A stretch of 64,000 bases of DNA from Phellopilus nigrolimitatus (lineage: Eukaryota; Basidiomycota; Agaricomycetes; Hymenochaetales; Hymenochaetaceae), in NCBI GenBank assembly GCA_021029095.1, contig JAJOHG010000071.1:1-64000 (forward strand). Direction: 5' to 3'. This document shows, piece by piece, positions 1 through 9,700 of the stretch. Numbering within the stretch: position 1 is the stretch's first letter; every line of letters starts with the position of its first letter. The notes under the pieces are model-generated. The model saw nothing but the letters and a program-made list of their open reading frames with translations. It had not been told where the DNA came from and did not search any database. Made by a program: the position numbers and the translations under genes.

Positions 1-322
1 CCAAACCCATCTACTATGTTACATAATTGTGTAGGTATTGCGAGGCGCTGCATAATGCAAAAGAAATCATGTTTTTACGTGCAGTAGAAGAATTACTATG
101 CTGAAATTACAAATGAGAATGGTGCTGAGCATGGGGGATTTTCCTAATTTGGTAACAAGTTTGAGTTTTGTAGTGGTTGTGGCACGGGCGCCGATACCAA
201 AGTACACTCGGGTAACGCAAATTTTGTACACTTTTTGTATTGCCACCAGCTGGGACCAAATATATGCAAGCACAAAGATAATGACCAGTTAGTAGGACGA
301 TCCTTCCTAAAGTCAGGGCTCG
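1..322 (-). mobile_element. Helentron-like repeat (family A), copy 1a, partial
   Basis: Non-coding. Read on the minus strand it begins at about 322 with TTACGAGCCCTGAC, the same 5' terminus as the copy at 26641, and runs off the left window edge. It matches the copies at 14360 and 26641 through the segment holding TTTGGTCCCAGCTGG. It abuts copy 1b head to head, so positions 1-265 and about 328-587 form a large inverted repeat. The family assignment rests on copies 2 and 3, which show both ends and uninterrupted target sites. Confidence 0.6.
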
Positions 323-1531
323 TAATTTGGTCCCAGCTGGTGGCAATACAAAAAGTGTACAAAAAGTGCGTTAAGCGAGACTACTTTGCGATCGACGACA
401 GTGCCACAGGCATTACAAAACTCGAACTTGTTACTAAATTAGGAAAATCCCCATGCTCAGCACCTTTCTCTTTTGTATTTTCAGCATAACTTTTGTTCTA
501 CTGCACGTAAAAACATGATTTCTTTTGCATTATGCGGCGCCTCGCAATACCTACACGATTATGTAACATAGTAGATGGGTTTGGGGGCTGAAAAATAACC
601 CCTGAGACGATTTGTCCTGAACCTATCCAGCCTGCAGACTTTGCAGACTGTATGCACCAAATTCCGAAAAATCCAAGCCGGTACACTTCTGTGCGGATGG
701 TACTGTTGGAAAGGTCTACTTCAGATCTTCTGAATGGCACTTTGCTCTTCTCAATCCATTCAGTATTGGTTCCAGAATGTGCTTGTGAACCTTCTGAAGA
801 ATGCCATTTTTGAAGCTCTGAAATGCCTCAGTTAATTCATTGTGTACTATTTCTGCTCAAGATAAAATTGTATTAGGTTTGGATGGATGTCATTGTTTCA
901 TTTCATTATATTTCCAATGTCTCAACTCTTTTAGTCTTACCTTGTCTACTCTGGGTAATAGCTTCCCACATTCTTTTTTGTGAACCTTAAGTACCATTTA
1001 ATTCATTTTGGCCTACAGTTGAAACATAAGTTGGTTCTCCACTTTGCTTATGCATTATCAGACCCTATACAGTGGCATACATCATGTTTTTGTGACTATA
1101 TGTTACATATCTACTGAATAACATTTGTTTGCTTGTATTTGTTGAATTGTAACGTAGGTTAACAAAACTGAAGTGTATAGTAAAAGCTACCTGAATAGAC
1201 ATGTCTTGGTGTGCCCTGTATGGCAAAATAGTTTTTGTAGTGAAAGAGGTGAATTTTTTTTTTGATATGCATTCTAAGTGCTTTCTGTATGGTCCTTACT
1301 TGTGGCTTACTAATCATCTGCCTTCAACTGGAAACTAATATCCTTACATCTTTTATTTGGACTTTTTTTTACATTGGTCACCCTGAAGATAGCCTCGGTA
1401 CTAGTATACCATCTAGAAACCATCTAATAGCATAACAAAATTAAACAAATGTCTCATCCTTCCTTTTTCAGGGCTAACATTTTTGTTGCATTAGCTAATG
1501 CCATGCGAAGCAGTGGCCACTACCCGCAAGT
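323..1531 (+). mobile_element. Helentron-like repeat (family A), copy 1b, 5'-truncated
   Basis: Positions 323-770 match copies 2 and 3. From about 770 to 1500 the interior is AT-rich and specific to this copy, with no convincing ORF. The 3' end at 1499-1531 carries the family terminus: a GCAGTGGCCACTAC palindrome followed by CCGCAAGT. The element starts inside the family sequence, directly at the 5' terminus of copy 1a, which suggests copy 1a inserted into copy 1b. Confidence 0.6.
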
Positions 1532-1549
1532 GAATCCTGGTGAGCCCTA

Positions 1550-2481
1550 ACTGTGGACAGTGACGTGACGAGTGATGTGAGGCTTGACTGTGACAAGGCG
1601 ATGATGACTATGGCAAGACTGCGAAGCGCTGGGTGCAAGACTATGAAGAGTAAGGCAATGAATAGCAAGACTATGCTAGCTATAGAACAGGAGGTCAAGC
1701 TTAGGGTCCCAGTGATGTACCTATATATACTGTGAGACTGACTATAATGTCAGTGGAGCTATGGAGTCATGCGCAGCATGACATGAGGGGAACGTGAGGG
1801 AAAGGCCCGTAAGGGGCATGTACCGTGGAGCATAGAATGAGGTAGGGCATACCACGAGTCGATCCCCGGGTTGACCCGGACCTGTTGGCGGATCTACCCG
1901 TGACCCAAAATCCTCAACCCGGACCCGGCTTGACCTGGACCCGTTGGGACACGGATCTACGGGTCACCAAATTCCCACGGTTCCAGGTCACAGAGGTCAC
2001 GGGTTTGTTCACGGGTGTTAACTGATTGCACATATCATGTAAAGTTATATTAGGTTGTTGAATGAATAAGTTAGAAGTATGCAAGTTGATACATACAGCA
2101 TATGTACAATATACAAATGAATGAACCAGTGAAAAATATACCTGTGAACTACCCATGGGTATTAAAAATCAAGAATTCTCAACCCGGACCCGCAAAAAAC
2201 CGTTTCCCACGGTTCACCCGTGTACGGGTGATCCGTGAATACGGATCTGTAGTCCAGGTCGGGTCATGGGTACCCACGAGTTCTAGGGACTCGTGGTATG
2301 CCCTAGAATGAGGCAATGGAGCGGGGAACACCCAGGAGGGGCACACACAATGAGGAAGAGGTCAGGCCATGAACTAAGGGAAAAATAATGGAAAGGTAAA
2401 GGGCCTGACTAAGCAAGGAAGGAAATGATGTAAGGGGGTCATGAGGTAATCAAGGTGAGGTAATCAAGGTAAGTTCTAACA
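1550..2481 (-). repeat. Ty3/gypsy solo LTR, truncated and split
   Basis: It matches the LTRs at 4669-5175 and 11778-12284, with clear divergence. Its left edge (LTR 3' end on the minus strand) is truncated: similarity starts at ACTGTGGACAG. The right end is the expected TTCTAACA. It is interrupted at 1843-2305 by hAT-like element B1, flanked by GAATGAGG on both sides. The divergence shows it is older than the full-length gypsy element in this window. Confidence 0.8.
1843..2305 (+). mobile_element. hAT-like non-autonomous element B1
   Basis: 463 bp bounded by perfect 18-bp terminal inverted repeats (TAGGGCATACCACGAGTC / its complement) and an 8-bp target duplication GAATGAGG. An 8-bp duplication and TIRs starting TAGGG fit the Ac-like hAT group. 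The subterminal zones are packed with ACCCG/CGGGT motifs in both orientations, as expected for transposase-binding arrays. The roughly 120-bp AT-rich centre codes for nothing. It inserted into a gypsy solo LTR and is the short form of the elements at 4492-14351 and 17734-20960. Confidence 0.85.
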
Positions 2482-2699
2482 GCAGCACATTCTACAGCAA
2501 GCGGATCTCGAGAGGCGGTGCGTAGCTTGCACAGGTCAGGCAGGGCCATCAGCAGATTTGTGGTATACAGCACGTGTGGTTTCTGCCTGCCTGCGAGCCC
2601 CATCTGTCACTGTGCCCATCTGCTGTTGGTATTCCAACTGCACGGGTGAGTGCACAGGTGTGCCACTACCAAAGCCAGGCACATTGATGTATTCAGGTA

Positions 2700-2749
2700 C
2701 GGTCGGGTCACGGGTTTCCATGGGTTCTAGGGACTCGTGGTATGCCCTA
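2700..2749 (+). repeat. hAT-like family B, right-end fragment
   Basis: The last 50 bp of the family: a GGTCGGGTCACGGGTTTCC stretch followed by the terminus GACTCGTGGTATGCCCTA. No partner left end is visible nearby. It directly abuts the MITE at 2750, whose TA target duplicates the last two bases. Confidence 0.7.
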
Positions 2750-3210
2750 CAGGTGGATGTAGAAAGTGAGTAGGATCGACATTGACTACCAGAAATAGTA
2801 ATTGTTTCTCATCTGCGCGTAGACAGCCGTTTGAACGTAGCAATGTGCCTGCACTCGTCTTTCATGGCTCGAAAGCAACTTGATTCACCCCGAAAAAACC
2901 GATCACATCTACCGAGGAGCTGAAGCAGGCAGTGATGGAAGCATGGGACATTTTGACAGTTGAGCAGGTTAATGTGCAGATCAGGTCCATGCCAGACCGT
3001 GTAGAGGCAATCATCCTAGCTGATGGAGGGAATACATGTTATTAAGCTCATATTGTATTAATATATACAAGCTATTATTGACTTCAAACGATACTTTTGC
3101 GCAAAATGTGAAGCAGGAATCGTTGTCGGCGGCAGGTTTGAGGCATGTTGCCACAAATTTCCATTTTAGGTAACTAAATGTCGATCCTACTCACTTTCTA
3201 CATCCACCTG
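2750..3210. mobile_element. Tc1/mariner-like MITE
   Basis: 461 bp with near-perfect TIRs of about 34 bp starting CAGGTGGATGTAGAAAG, flanked on both sides by TA (2748-2749 and 3211-3212). A TA duplication and no coding capacity fit a Tc1/mariner-type MITE. No transposase of that class is present in the window. It inserted at the end of a hAT family B fragment. Confidence 0.75.
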
Positions 3211-3490
3211 TATTGCCTCTTAATGTTATAGTTGTGTGCATGTAACCTCCACAGGTTATGACTTCCTTGGTGATGACATGTATATGCACATTTTCAGACT
3301 CTTTCCTTATTCCTTTCTTTCTTTCCCTCTGTTCTGTCATGTGACCATTCACCTTTTGGTCACATGCATATATTTCTTCCACCCATGTTTTAAAACTCTA
3401 TCTCTTACTGTCTTGAAATGCAGGTTAAACAACTGTACACTAAATCTCTTGCCATCTTGAAACAGATTTTGTTTCCATTTTATTCTTGAG

Positions 3491-3900
3491 TGTTTCCACC
3501 TGACAGTGGTTTCCAGTGCACTAGGTATCAACCCTAGACACCTTAGTGATACCACGGGCTGGATAGCTCAGTGGTTAGAGCTACTAGTATATAACTGGGA
3601 GGTTGTTGGTTCAATCCCAACTCTGGGCATTGTTTTCACTTATGTTGCTAATAGGTTATGAGCCTTGTGGTTGCACCACTGCAATATGAAAATTATATAA
3701 GCCCTGGATTAGGGGGGAGTGTTGGATAATATAATCCATTGCTTATCAATCATTGATTCATATCATACATTGTGTGCACTAGGTATGAACCCTAGACTCC
3801 TCAATGATACCAATGGCTGATAGCTCGATGGTTAGAGCTACCAGTATAGAACTGGGAGGTCGTTGGTTCAATCCCAACTCCAGGCATTGCTTTTGTTACA
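3491..3900 (+). mobile_element. TRIM-like miniature LTR element with tRNA-like LTRs
   Basis: Two similar blocks (about 3491-3653 and 3720-3900) flank only 66 bp. That spacer starts with GGTTATGAGCCTTG, the same primer-binding motif that follows the copia LTR at 21664. It ends with AGGGGGGAG, the same polypurine motif that precedes copia LTRs. The second block opens TGTTGGATA, close to the copia LTR start TATTGGATA. Each block holds a tRNA-like module (3557-3629 and 3814-3886) with box A TAGCTCAGTGG and box B GGTTCAATCCC. The first block diverges over its first 50 bp. A tandem pair of tRNA-derived SINEs is the main alternative. Confidence 0.5.
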
Positions 3901-3903
3901 GAG

Positions 3904-3961
3904 TATTGGATATAATATGATCTTGGACACTTTTATTCCTTTTATCATTTTGTGTACCAGG
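3904..3961 (+). repeat. copia LTR fragment
   Basis: The first 58 bp of the copia LTR (TATTGGATATAATATG to GTACCAGG), cut off by a hAT family B end at 3962. The remainder of this LTR is not found next to it. Confidence 0.7.
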
Positions 3962-4025
3962 TAGGGCATACCATGAGTCCTCGATACCTGTGGGTACCCG
4001 TGACCCGACCCGGACTGCAGATCTG
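3962..4025 (-). repeat. hAT-like family B, right-end fragment
   Basis: It starts with the terminus TAGGGCATACCATGAGTC and continues with the family's right subterminal sequence on the minus strand, ending near GGATCTGCAG-type sequence. The other end is missing, so it is a deletion remnant between two copia LTR pieces. Confidence 0.65.
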
Positions 4026-4044
4026 TATTTACAAATCACCTGTT

Positions 4045-4322
4045 TGTGAGGCGGAGTGGTCTCACAACAAACACAGACAGTGACCTGAGTCCAATGGATG
4101 AGTGCAAAAGATGATATATTATGGAAACTAAACATGCTTGAGTCCAATGGATGAGTGCAAAAGATAGAGAGCACCATCCATGGACTCTGCCGCTTCAAGG
4201 GAAGCATTATGTAATACATCAACATGTCAGGTGACGCAGAACAACAAGTCAAGAGTTCAAGTCACCTGGTACGCAAAATAATAAAAGGAAATAAAGTGTC
4301 CAAGATCATACTATATCCAATA
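4045..4322 (-). repeat. copia 3' LTR (element F0)
   Basis: 278-bp minus-strand LTR of the window's copia family, ending TGTGAGG at 4045 and CCAATA at 4322, followed inward by the CTCCCCCC polypurine complement. It contains the family's internal direct repeat of a 26-bp unit (TTTTGCACTCATCCATTGG plus ACTCAGG). It is the surviving 3' LTR of the copia remnant continuing at 4323. Confidence 0.85.
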
Positions 4323-4668
4323 CTCCCCCCTGATCTGACACGCCTGTCAATCACAGAAGACCCAGCATACCACACATCTCAATCACCTTCACGCGTCCAA
4401 GCGCCTTGGTCATGATGTCAGCCGGCATAGACTGGTGGGGAGGTAGCAAATTACGATCCCTGACGTAAGGAAGGATCGTCTTGTAAAGTAGTAGGGCTCA
4501 TCACGAGTCCACCCGTGGGTTGACCTGGACCCGTTGGCGGGTCACCCGTGACGAAAAATCCTCGACCTGGACCCGCCTTGACCTGGATCCGTTGGGACAC
4601 GGATCCACGGGTCACCCAATTCCCACGGTTCCGTGCCACGAAGGTCACGGGTTTGCTCACGGGTTGGC

Positions 4669-5175
4669 TGTTACGGAGTAACAGGGTCTTGCCTAATGGA
4701 GCGAGGAGCGTGACTGTGGACAGTGACGTGACGAGTGACGTGAGGCTTGACTGTGACAAGGCAACGATGACTATGGCAAGACTTGTGAAGCACAGAGTGT
4801 AGGACTATGAAGAGCAAGGGCGATGAATAGCAAGACTATGCTAGCTACTGAACAAGGAGGTCAAGCTGGGGCTTAAGGTCCCAGCGATGTACCTATATAT
4901 ACTGTGAGACTGACTATGATGTCAGTGGAGCTATGGAGTCATGCGCAGCATGACATGAGGGGAACGTGAGGGAAAGGCCCGTAAGGGGCGTGTACTGTGG
5001 AGCGTGGAATGAGGCAGTGGAGCATGGAGCGGGGAACGCCCAGGAGGGGCGCATACAATGAGGAAGGGGTCAGGCCATGAACTAAGGGAAAGATAATGGA
5101 AAGGTGAAGGGCCTGACTAAGCGAGGAAGGAATGATGTAAGGGAGGTCGTGAGGTAAGCAAGGTAAGTTCTAACA
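4669..5175 (-). repeat. gypsy 3' LTR
   Basis: 507 bp, TG...CA ends as TGTTA...TAACA, adjacent to TTGGC at 4664-4668. Inside it, on the element's sense strand, is an AT-rich TATATATAGGTAC stretch near 4900 that could serve as promoter core. The polypurine tract on the minus strand lies at 5178-5190. Confidence 0.95.
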
Positions 5176-5580
5176 TTACCCCCTCTTTAAGGCCGACAGT
5201 TCGCCGAAACTGTCAAAGAAAACAAAAGAAAGGCGAAAAGAAAACGCAATAGGGCGAAATAAACGCCAATAAGCAGTTACAATGCGCAAGAAGGAAGTCA
5301 AAACTGAAAAGTAAAAGAGAAAACTCAACAAGAAAAAGCGAGACGAGACGAGACGTGACCATGCCGGATTCCGAAGATCTCCAGCCGTGAAGGTTTCTCA
5401 GCATCACCAACAAGCAGAAGGTTTCGAGCGAGCCTACAACTTCAAGAAGGGTTTAACGAAAGCAATAAAGCTCACCCAAAACGTTGGACCAGGTTTGTCA
5501 GCATCACCTGAAAGCAGAGGGTTTCACGAATCTGTTCCCACAACGACCTCTAGTTTAACGTCATCGCGGACGTTCCGCCC
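5176..5580 (-). other. gypsy 3' untranslated region and polypurine tract
   Basis: About 400 bp between the last ORF and the 3' LTR. It holds the purine-rich plus-strand primer (AAAGAGGGGGTAA on the minus strand) immediately before the LTR and no further convincing ORF. Confidence 0.7.
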
Positions 5581-6447
5581 CTAATAATGACGGTTCGTGT
5601 GCGGGCAGTTGGTCGAAGAGTGTCCGGGGGCGAGTCTGTCGCACCATCCACATTGGTAGCGAATACAATCCTGTTGCCGATGTCCGTCTTGGCCGCATGT
5701 GAAGCACCTGATGACCCGAGGCGAGAACTGTGTCCGAACTCGAAGCGGAGTTGTCGTGGAGTTCTCAGGGGAATTGCGCCGGTTAAGGTGTCCTTGGATC
5801 TCCTGAGGTGACATCTGAGAGAATGGGACGTCACCCATCATGGACTGCGTGAAGGGATTGACTGCGCGCCGGAAGGGACGAGCCGTGGGTGGAGTGACTG
5901 GTGGCGATGTTCCGGCAATGAATTCGTCGGGGGGCGACGGAGACGGTGATGGTGCGGCAGGAGGTGGCGGAGTCGATGGTGGAGGAACCGGAAGTCCAGG
6001 CGGAGGCGAGGTGAGATCAATGGCACCTGTGACTTCATCGATGGGAAAGCGGTCGTTCGAGGGTCGATAGTCGTCCAGGATAGCGAGTACACCAGCATCG
6101 AGGGCTCCTTCCAAGATTTGCCGAATTTGCCGGCGAGCCGTAGACTTTGCCTTCTCGTTTTCGTCGCGCAGTTCATCAATATGTTCACCCATACGATTGG
6201 CGAGAGCGAGGTTCTGCTCGGCTTGGTCATGGGCCTTCTGCCAGCGGACGAGATTGGGCCGTTGAGAGTCTCGGATGGTTTGACTGATGGGGCTGGCGAG
6301 ACCGGGGTCGACGAAGACATGACGGAGGAAAGAGCGATCGTTGGCGAAGTCGAGGTTGGGTCGGTTGCCAGAGATGGGGAGCCGAGTGTGAGGTGCCGGG
6401 AGAGGATCAAAGGTGTTCAGGCGCCTCGGGGATCTCTGTGGCGGCAT
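5581..6447 (-). CDS. gypsy ORF3b: proline-rich zinc-knuckle protein
   Basis: 288 codons from the ATG at 6447 (context CGCGATGCC); the longer frame upstream opens only at TTG. The middle holds a charged, probably coiled-coil stretch (ANRMGEHIDELRDENEKAK). A long Pro/Ser tract follows. At the C-terminus are two cysteine knuckles: a canonical CCHC (CFTCGQDGHRQQDC) and a CX2CX6HX4C variant. There is no signal peptide or membrane segment, so it is not env-like. The protein resembles a second, nucleocapsid-like Gag placed 3' of pol. The start overlaps the end of ORF3a by 41 nt in another frame, suggesting reinitiation or a frameshift. Function unknown. Confidence 0.7.
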   Translation of the reverse strand: MPPQRSPRRLNTFDPLPAPHTRLPISGNRPNLDFANDRSFLRHVFVDPGLASPISQTIRDSQRPNLVRWQKAHDQAEQNLALANRMGEHIDELRDENEKAKSTARRQIRQILEGALDAGVLAILDDYRPSNDRFPIDEVTGAIDLTSPPPGLPVPPPSTPPPPAAPSPSPSPPDEFIAGTSPPVTPPTARPFRRAVNPFTQSMMGDVPFSQMSPQEIQGHLNRRNSPENSTTTPLRVRTQFSPRVIRCFTCGQDGHRQQDCIRYQCGWCDRLAPGHSSTNCPHTNRHY

Positions 6448-6763
6448 CGCGATAGACGGGGACGGGGTCGAGGTCAGGGATGAGGTCTTCAGGGGGAACA
6501 ATCTGTACGGGTATGTTGCGTGCAGGGACGGCTCGGGATAGACGGTTAGGCCTGCGGCTAGGTGGGATGGATCGGAAGACGATGTGGAGGATCTGTTGTT
6601 CGAGGACGTCGATGCCGAGGCGGACTACGAGGCGACGGTCGTCGGGGTAGTTGGTGTGGTCGATGATAAATTGTAGGAAGAGAGGGGTGGATTCTCCGAT
6701 TTCTAGGGCGAAGGTCCAGTTGACAGAGGGTAGGTGCGGTAGGTGGAATGGGAAGTAGGGCAT
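6407..6763 (-). CDS. gypsy ORF3a, unknown small protein
   Basis: 118 codons starting with ATG at 6763, only 32 nt after the pol stop codon. The product is hydrophobic-charged mixed (ALEIGESTPLFLQFIID, LVVRLGIDVLEQQILHIVF) and ends in an acidic Pro-rich tail (PPEDLIPDLDPVPVYRD). No family recognised. The tight spacing after pol and the overlap with ORF3b suggest both are expressed from the element's RNA as a pair. They might form one product if a +1 frameshift joins them, but no specific shift signal was identified. Confidence 0.6.
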   Translation of the reverse strand: MPYFPFHLPHLPSVNWTFALEIGESTPLFLQFIIDHTNYPDDRRLVVRLGIDVLEQQILHIVFRSIPPSRRPNRLSRAVPARNIPVQIVPPEDLIPDLDPVPVYRDAATEIPEAPEHL

Positions 6764-6795
6764 GGGACAGTGGAAGTGGGAGCTGATGGACGATG

Positions 6796-9700
6796 TTAGA
6801 GTCGATGGGTCTTTTTATAGTCGTTGAGAAGTTTTTTTGCATTTTTGAGGTCCGATTCCTTCTGCCACGAGTTGTGGAGCGATGACCATCCTTTCCAGGA
6901 CACGAGGTATTGTCTTCGGTTCTTTGGGAAACGATGACGTAGTATTGCGTCAACCTCGTATTCTTCTTCTCCATTGACAAGGTCAGGTGGTGGCTCCGCG
7001 TGGGTAGGTCCGTGGGTATCGGTCTCCACATAACGAGTCAGGAGGGAGGCATGGAAGACGTTGTGGATTCGCCATCGGACCGGTAGAGTCAGGCGATAAG
7101 ACCATGGGGATAGTACGTCCTTGATTTCGAAGGGACCTTCGCGTTTAGGGGACAATTTCTTGTATGGAGAGGCGATGTCAAGGTTCCGGGCTTCTAGCCA
7201 AACTTTCTCCCCTTTCTTGAAGGGTGTGAAATTCCGAGTCATGCGGGCAGCCATGTGCATGTGAGCAAGTTCATGCGCAGCAAGTGCTTCTTCTCGGAGG
7301 GCTTTAAGGGAGCGAAGGCGTTCTTCTACCGAGGGGTGATCGGAATTGGGGTCTGCAGCAGGGATGGCGATTGGTTCGTACCCCATAAGGAGTGAGAATG
7401 GGGAGCGTTTTGTGGCAGAATGTTCGCGTTGATTGTGTGCGAATTCAATATCAGGCAGGTGATCAGCCCAGGTTTCTGGGTGGCGTCCACAATAGATTCG
7501 AAGGTACGCTTCGACTTCTTGGTTTACTCGCTCCGTTTCTCCGTCTGTTTGAGGGTGGAACGCAGTGGATAGGGCTGATGTGATATTGAGCTTCTTACAA
7601 AGCTCCTGAAAGACTTTGGAAGCGAACTGGGGTCCTCGGTCAGAGATGAGTTTCTGAGGTAGTCCAAAGCGTCGGTAGACATTGTCATGGTATAATTGGG
7701 CAGTTCCGAGGGCGTCAATGGTTTTGTTGCAAGGGGAAAGGACAATGCCCTTGGAAAGGTTATGATCGACGGTGACAAATAGCGAGTCATAACCATTTGA
7801 TTCGGGGAGTCCGGTGATAAAGTCCATGGAGACTGTGGAAAATGGGTGTGCATTGGGTTCGGCAGGGATCGGATGGAGGGGTGGGACGGTGGGATGAGTG
7901 TTAATCTTCATTTGTTGACAGATTGCGCATCCATTGACAAATTTCTTAACGAAGATGTACATTCCTGGCCACCAATAGTGTTGTTTGAGCAATGCGAGGG
8001 TTTTGTAAATTCCAGGGTGTCCCATGACAGGGGTATCGTGGTACAGTTGTACTGCATGTCGGCGAAGTTCGATGTCGTCTGGGATGTAGGCCTTCTGTTT
8101 AAAGAATACAATGCCATCTTTCTCTGTCCAATCAGCAAGGGAAGACCGAAATGGTGGAATACCGGCCGATCGGATGATATTGAGAGCTTCATTGGCGAAG
8201 TTGTCTTCCTTGGTGCGAAGAATTAGACGGGTCTTGAAGTCAAAAGTAGTCGTGGCAATGAAGACGGATTCGGGTAAGAGTGGGGGATCATCCGGTTCTG
8301 ATTTGCCATCAATCAGGTAGTCAGAGCGTCGGGACATGGGATCTGTGGTATTGTCTTTTCCTGGTGCATATTGGATGTGGTGGTCAAACTGGGAGAGAAA
8401 TAGGCTCCATCGTGCTTGGCGGGGTGAGAGACGGCGGGCCGCACGGAAATAGGTAAGGTTCTTGTGGTCGCACCAGATGGTTATCTTATGGGGTGCACCC
8501 AATAGATAGTGTCGCCAGGCCTCAAGTCCGCGGATAATCGCCAAGAGTTCTCGATCATAAATCTCATAGCGTCGTTGGGTGTCGTCAAACTGTTTGGAAA
8601 TGAACCCACAGGGATGGGGTTCGCCGTTTGAATCGAGTTGTTTAAGAGTACCAGCCGATGCTACACCAGAGGCATCGGTCTCCAGGATGAATGGTCGAGT
8701 TTTGTCAGGCATCTGGAGAATGGGTTTCTCCAGAAATTTGCCTTTGAGCCGTTGAAACGCGTTTTCGTGTACATCTGACCATTCCCAGGTGGTTTTCTCC
8801 CTTTTTAGTACATCCAATGGTGCTGCAATTTCTGCATAATGGTCGATGAATTGGCGATAGAAGTTGCAGAACCCTAGGAAGGAGTGGACTTGGGTTTTGT
8901 TCGTCGGTGTGGGCCATTGCGAGATACCAGCCAGTTTGACAGGGTCCATGGAAACTGAGTTTTCCGAAATGATAAGTCCAAGATATTCTACCTGTGTGGC
9001 TTCGAAAACACATTTCTCCGGTTTGAAATATAAGTCGGCGTCTTGACCAATGGCGAGGACTTTGCGGGTGCGTTCGCGAAGTGTAGGAATGTCTGAGGCC
9101 ATGATGAAAATGTCGTCCATGTAAATGAGGACCCATCCTTCCAGCAGAACGGTTCGGAAGGTGTCATCCATGAATGCTTGAAAGGTCGCCGGTGAATTGC
9201 AAAGTCCAAAAAACATTACCATAGGTTCAAAGAGTCCTCGATTTGTTTTGAATGCCGCCTTCCATTGGTCGCCGTCTTTGATCCGAATATTATTGTATCC
9301 CCATCGTACGTCCAGTTTGGTGAAGTATTTTGCGCCCTGGATTTTGTCCAATAGTTCGGATACGAGGGGAATCGGATAAGCATTTTTGACGGTTCCTTCG
9401 TTGAGTTTGCGATAGTCCTGACATCCACGCAATTTTCCGTCCTTTTTTCCGACGAAGAAGAAAGGTGAGGCCATGGGGGAAGAAGATTTGCGAATATAGC
9501 CTTTCTTTAAGTTATCGTCAAGGAAATCGTCCAGAGCCTTTTGTTCTGCAGGTGCCATAGGATAGACTTTACAGTCTTTAGGTTGGAAATCAGGTTTTAG
9601 GACGATGGCGTGGTCATAGGTCCGTACTGGGGGAAATCGTTCGGATGCTTTCTGTTCGAAAACCTTCAAGAACTGGTGGTAGTGTGCAGGTACAATTTCT

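Noticed and set aside
3557..3629. Functional tRNA gene
   Set aside because: A and B boxes and D/T arms are present, but the acceptor stem has a mismatch, the anticodon stem is imperfect and U33 is missing. A second similar copy nearby marks it as repeat-derived.
5581..6763. Envelope gene of the gypsy element
   Set aside because: No signal peptide, transmembrane segment or glycoprotein-like cysteines; zinc knuckles instead.
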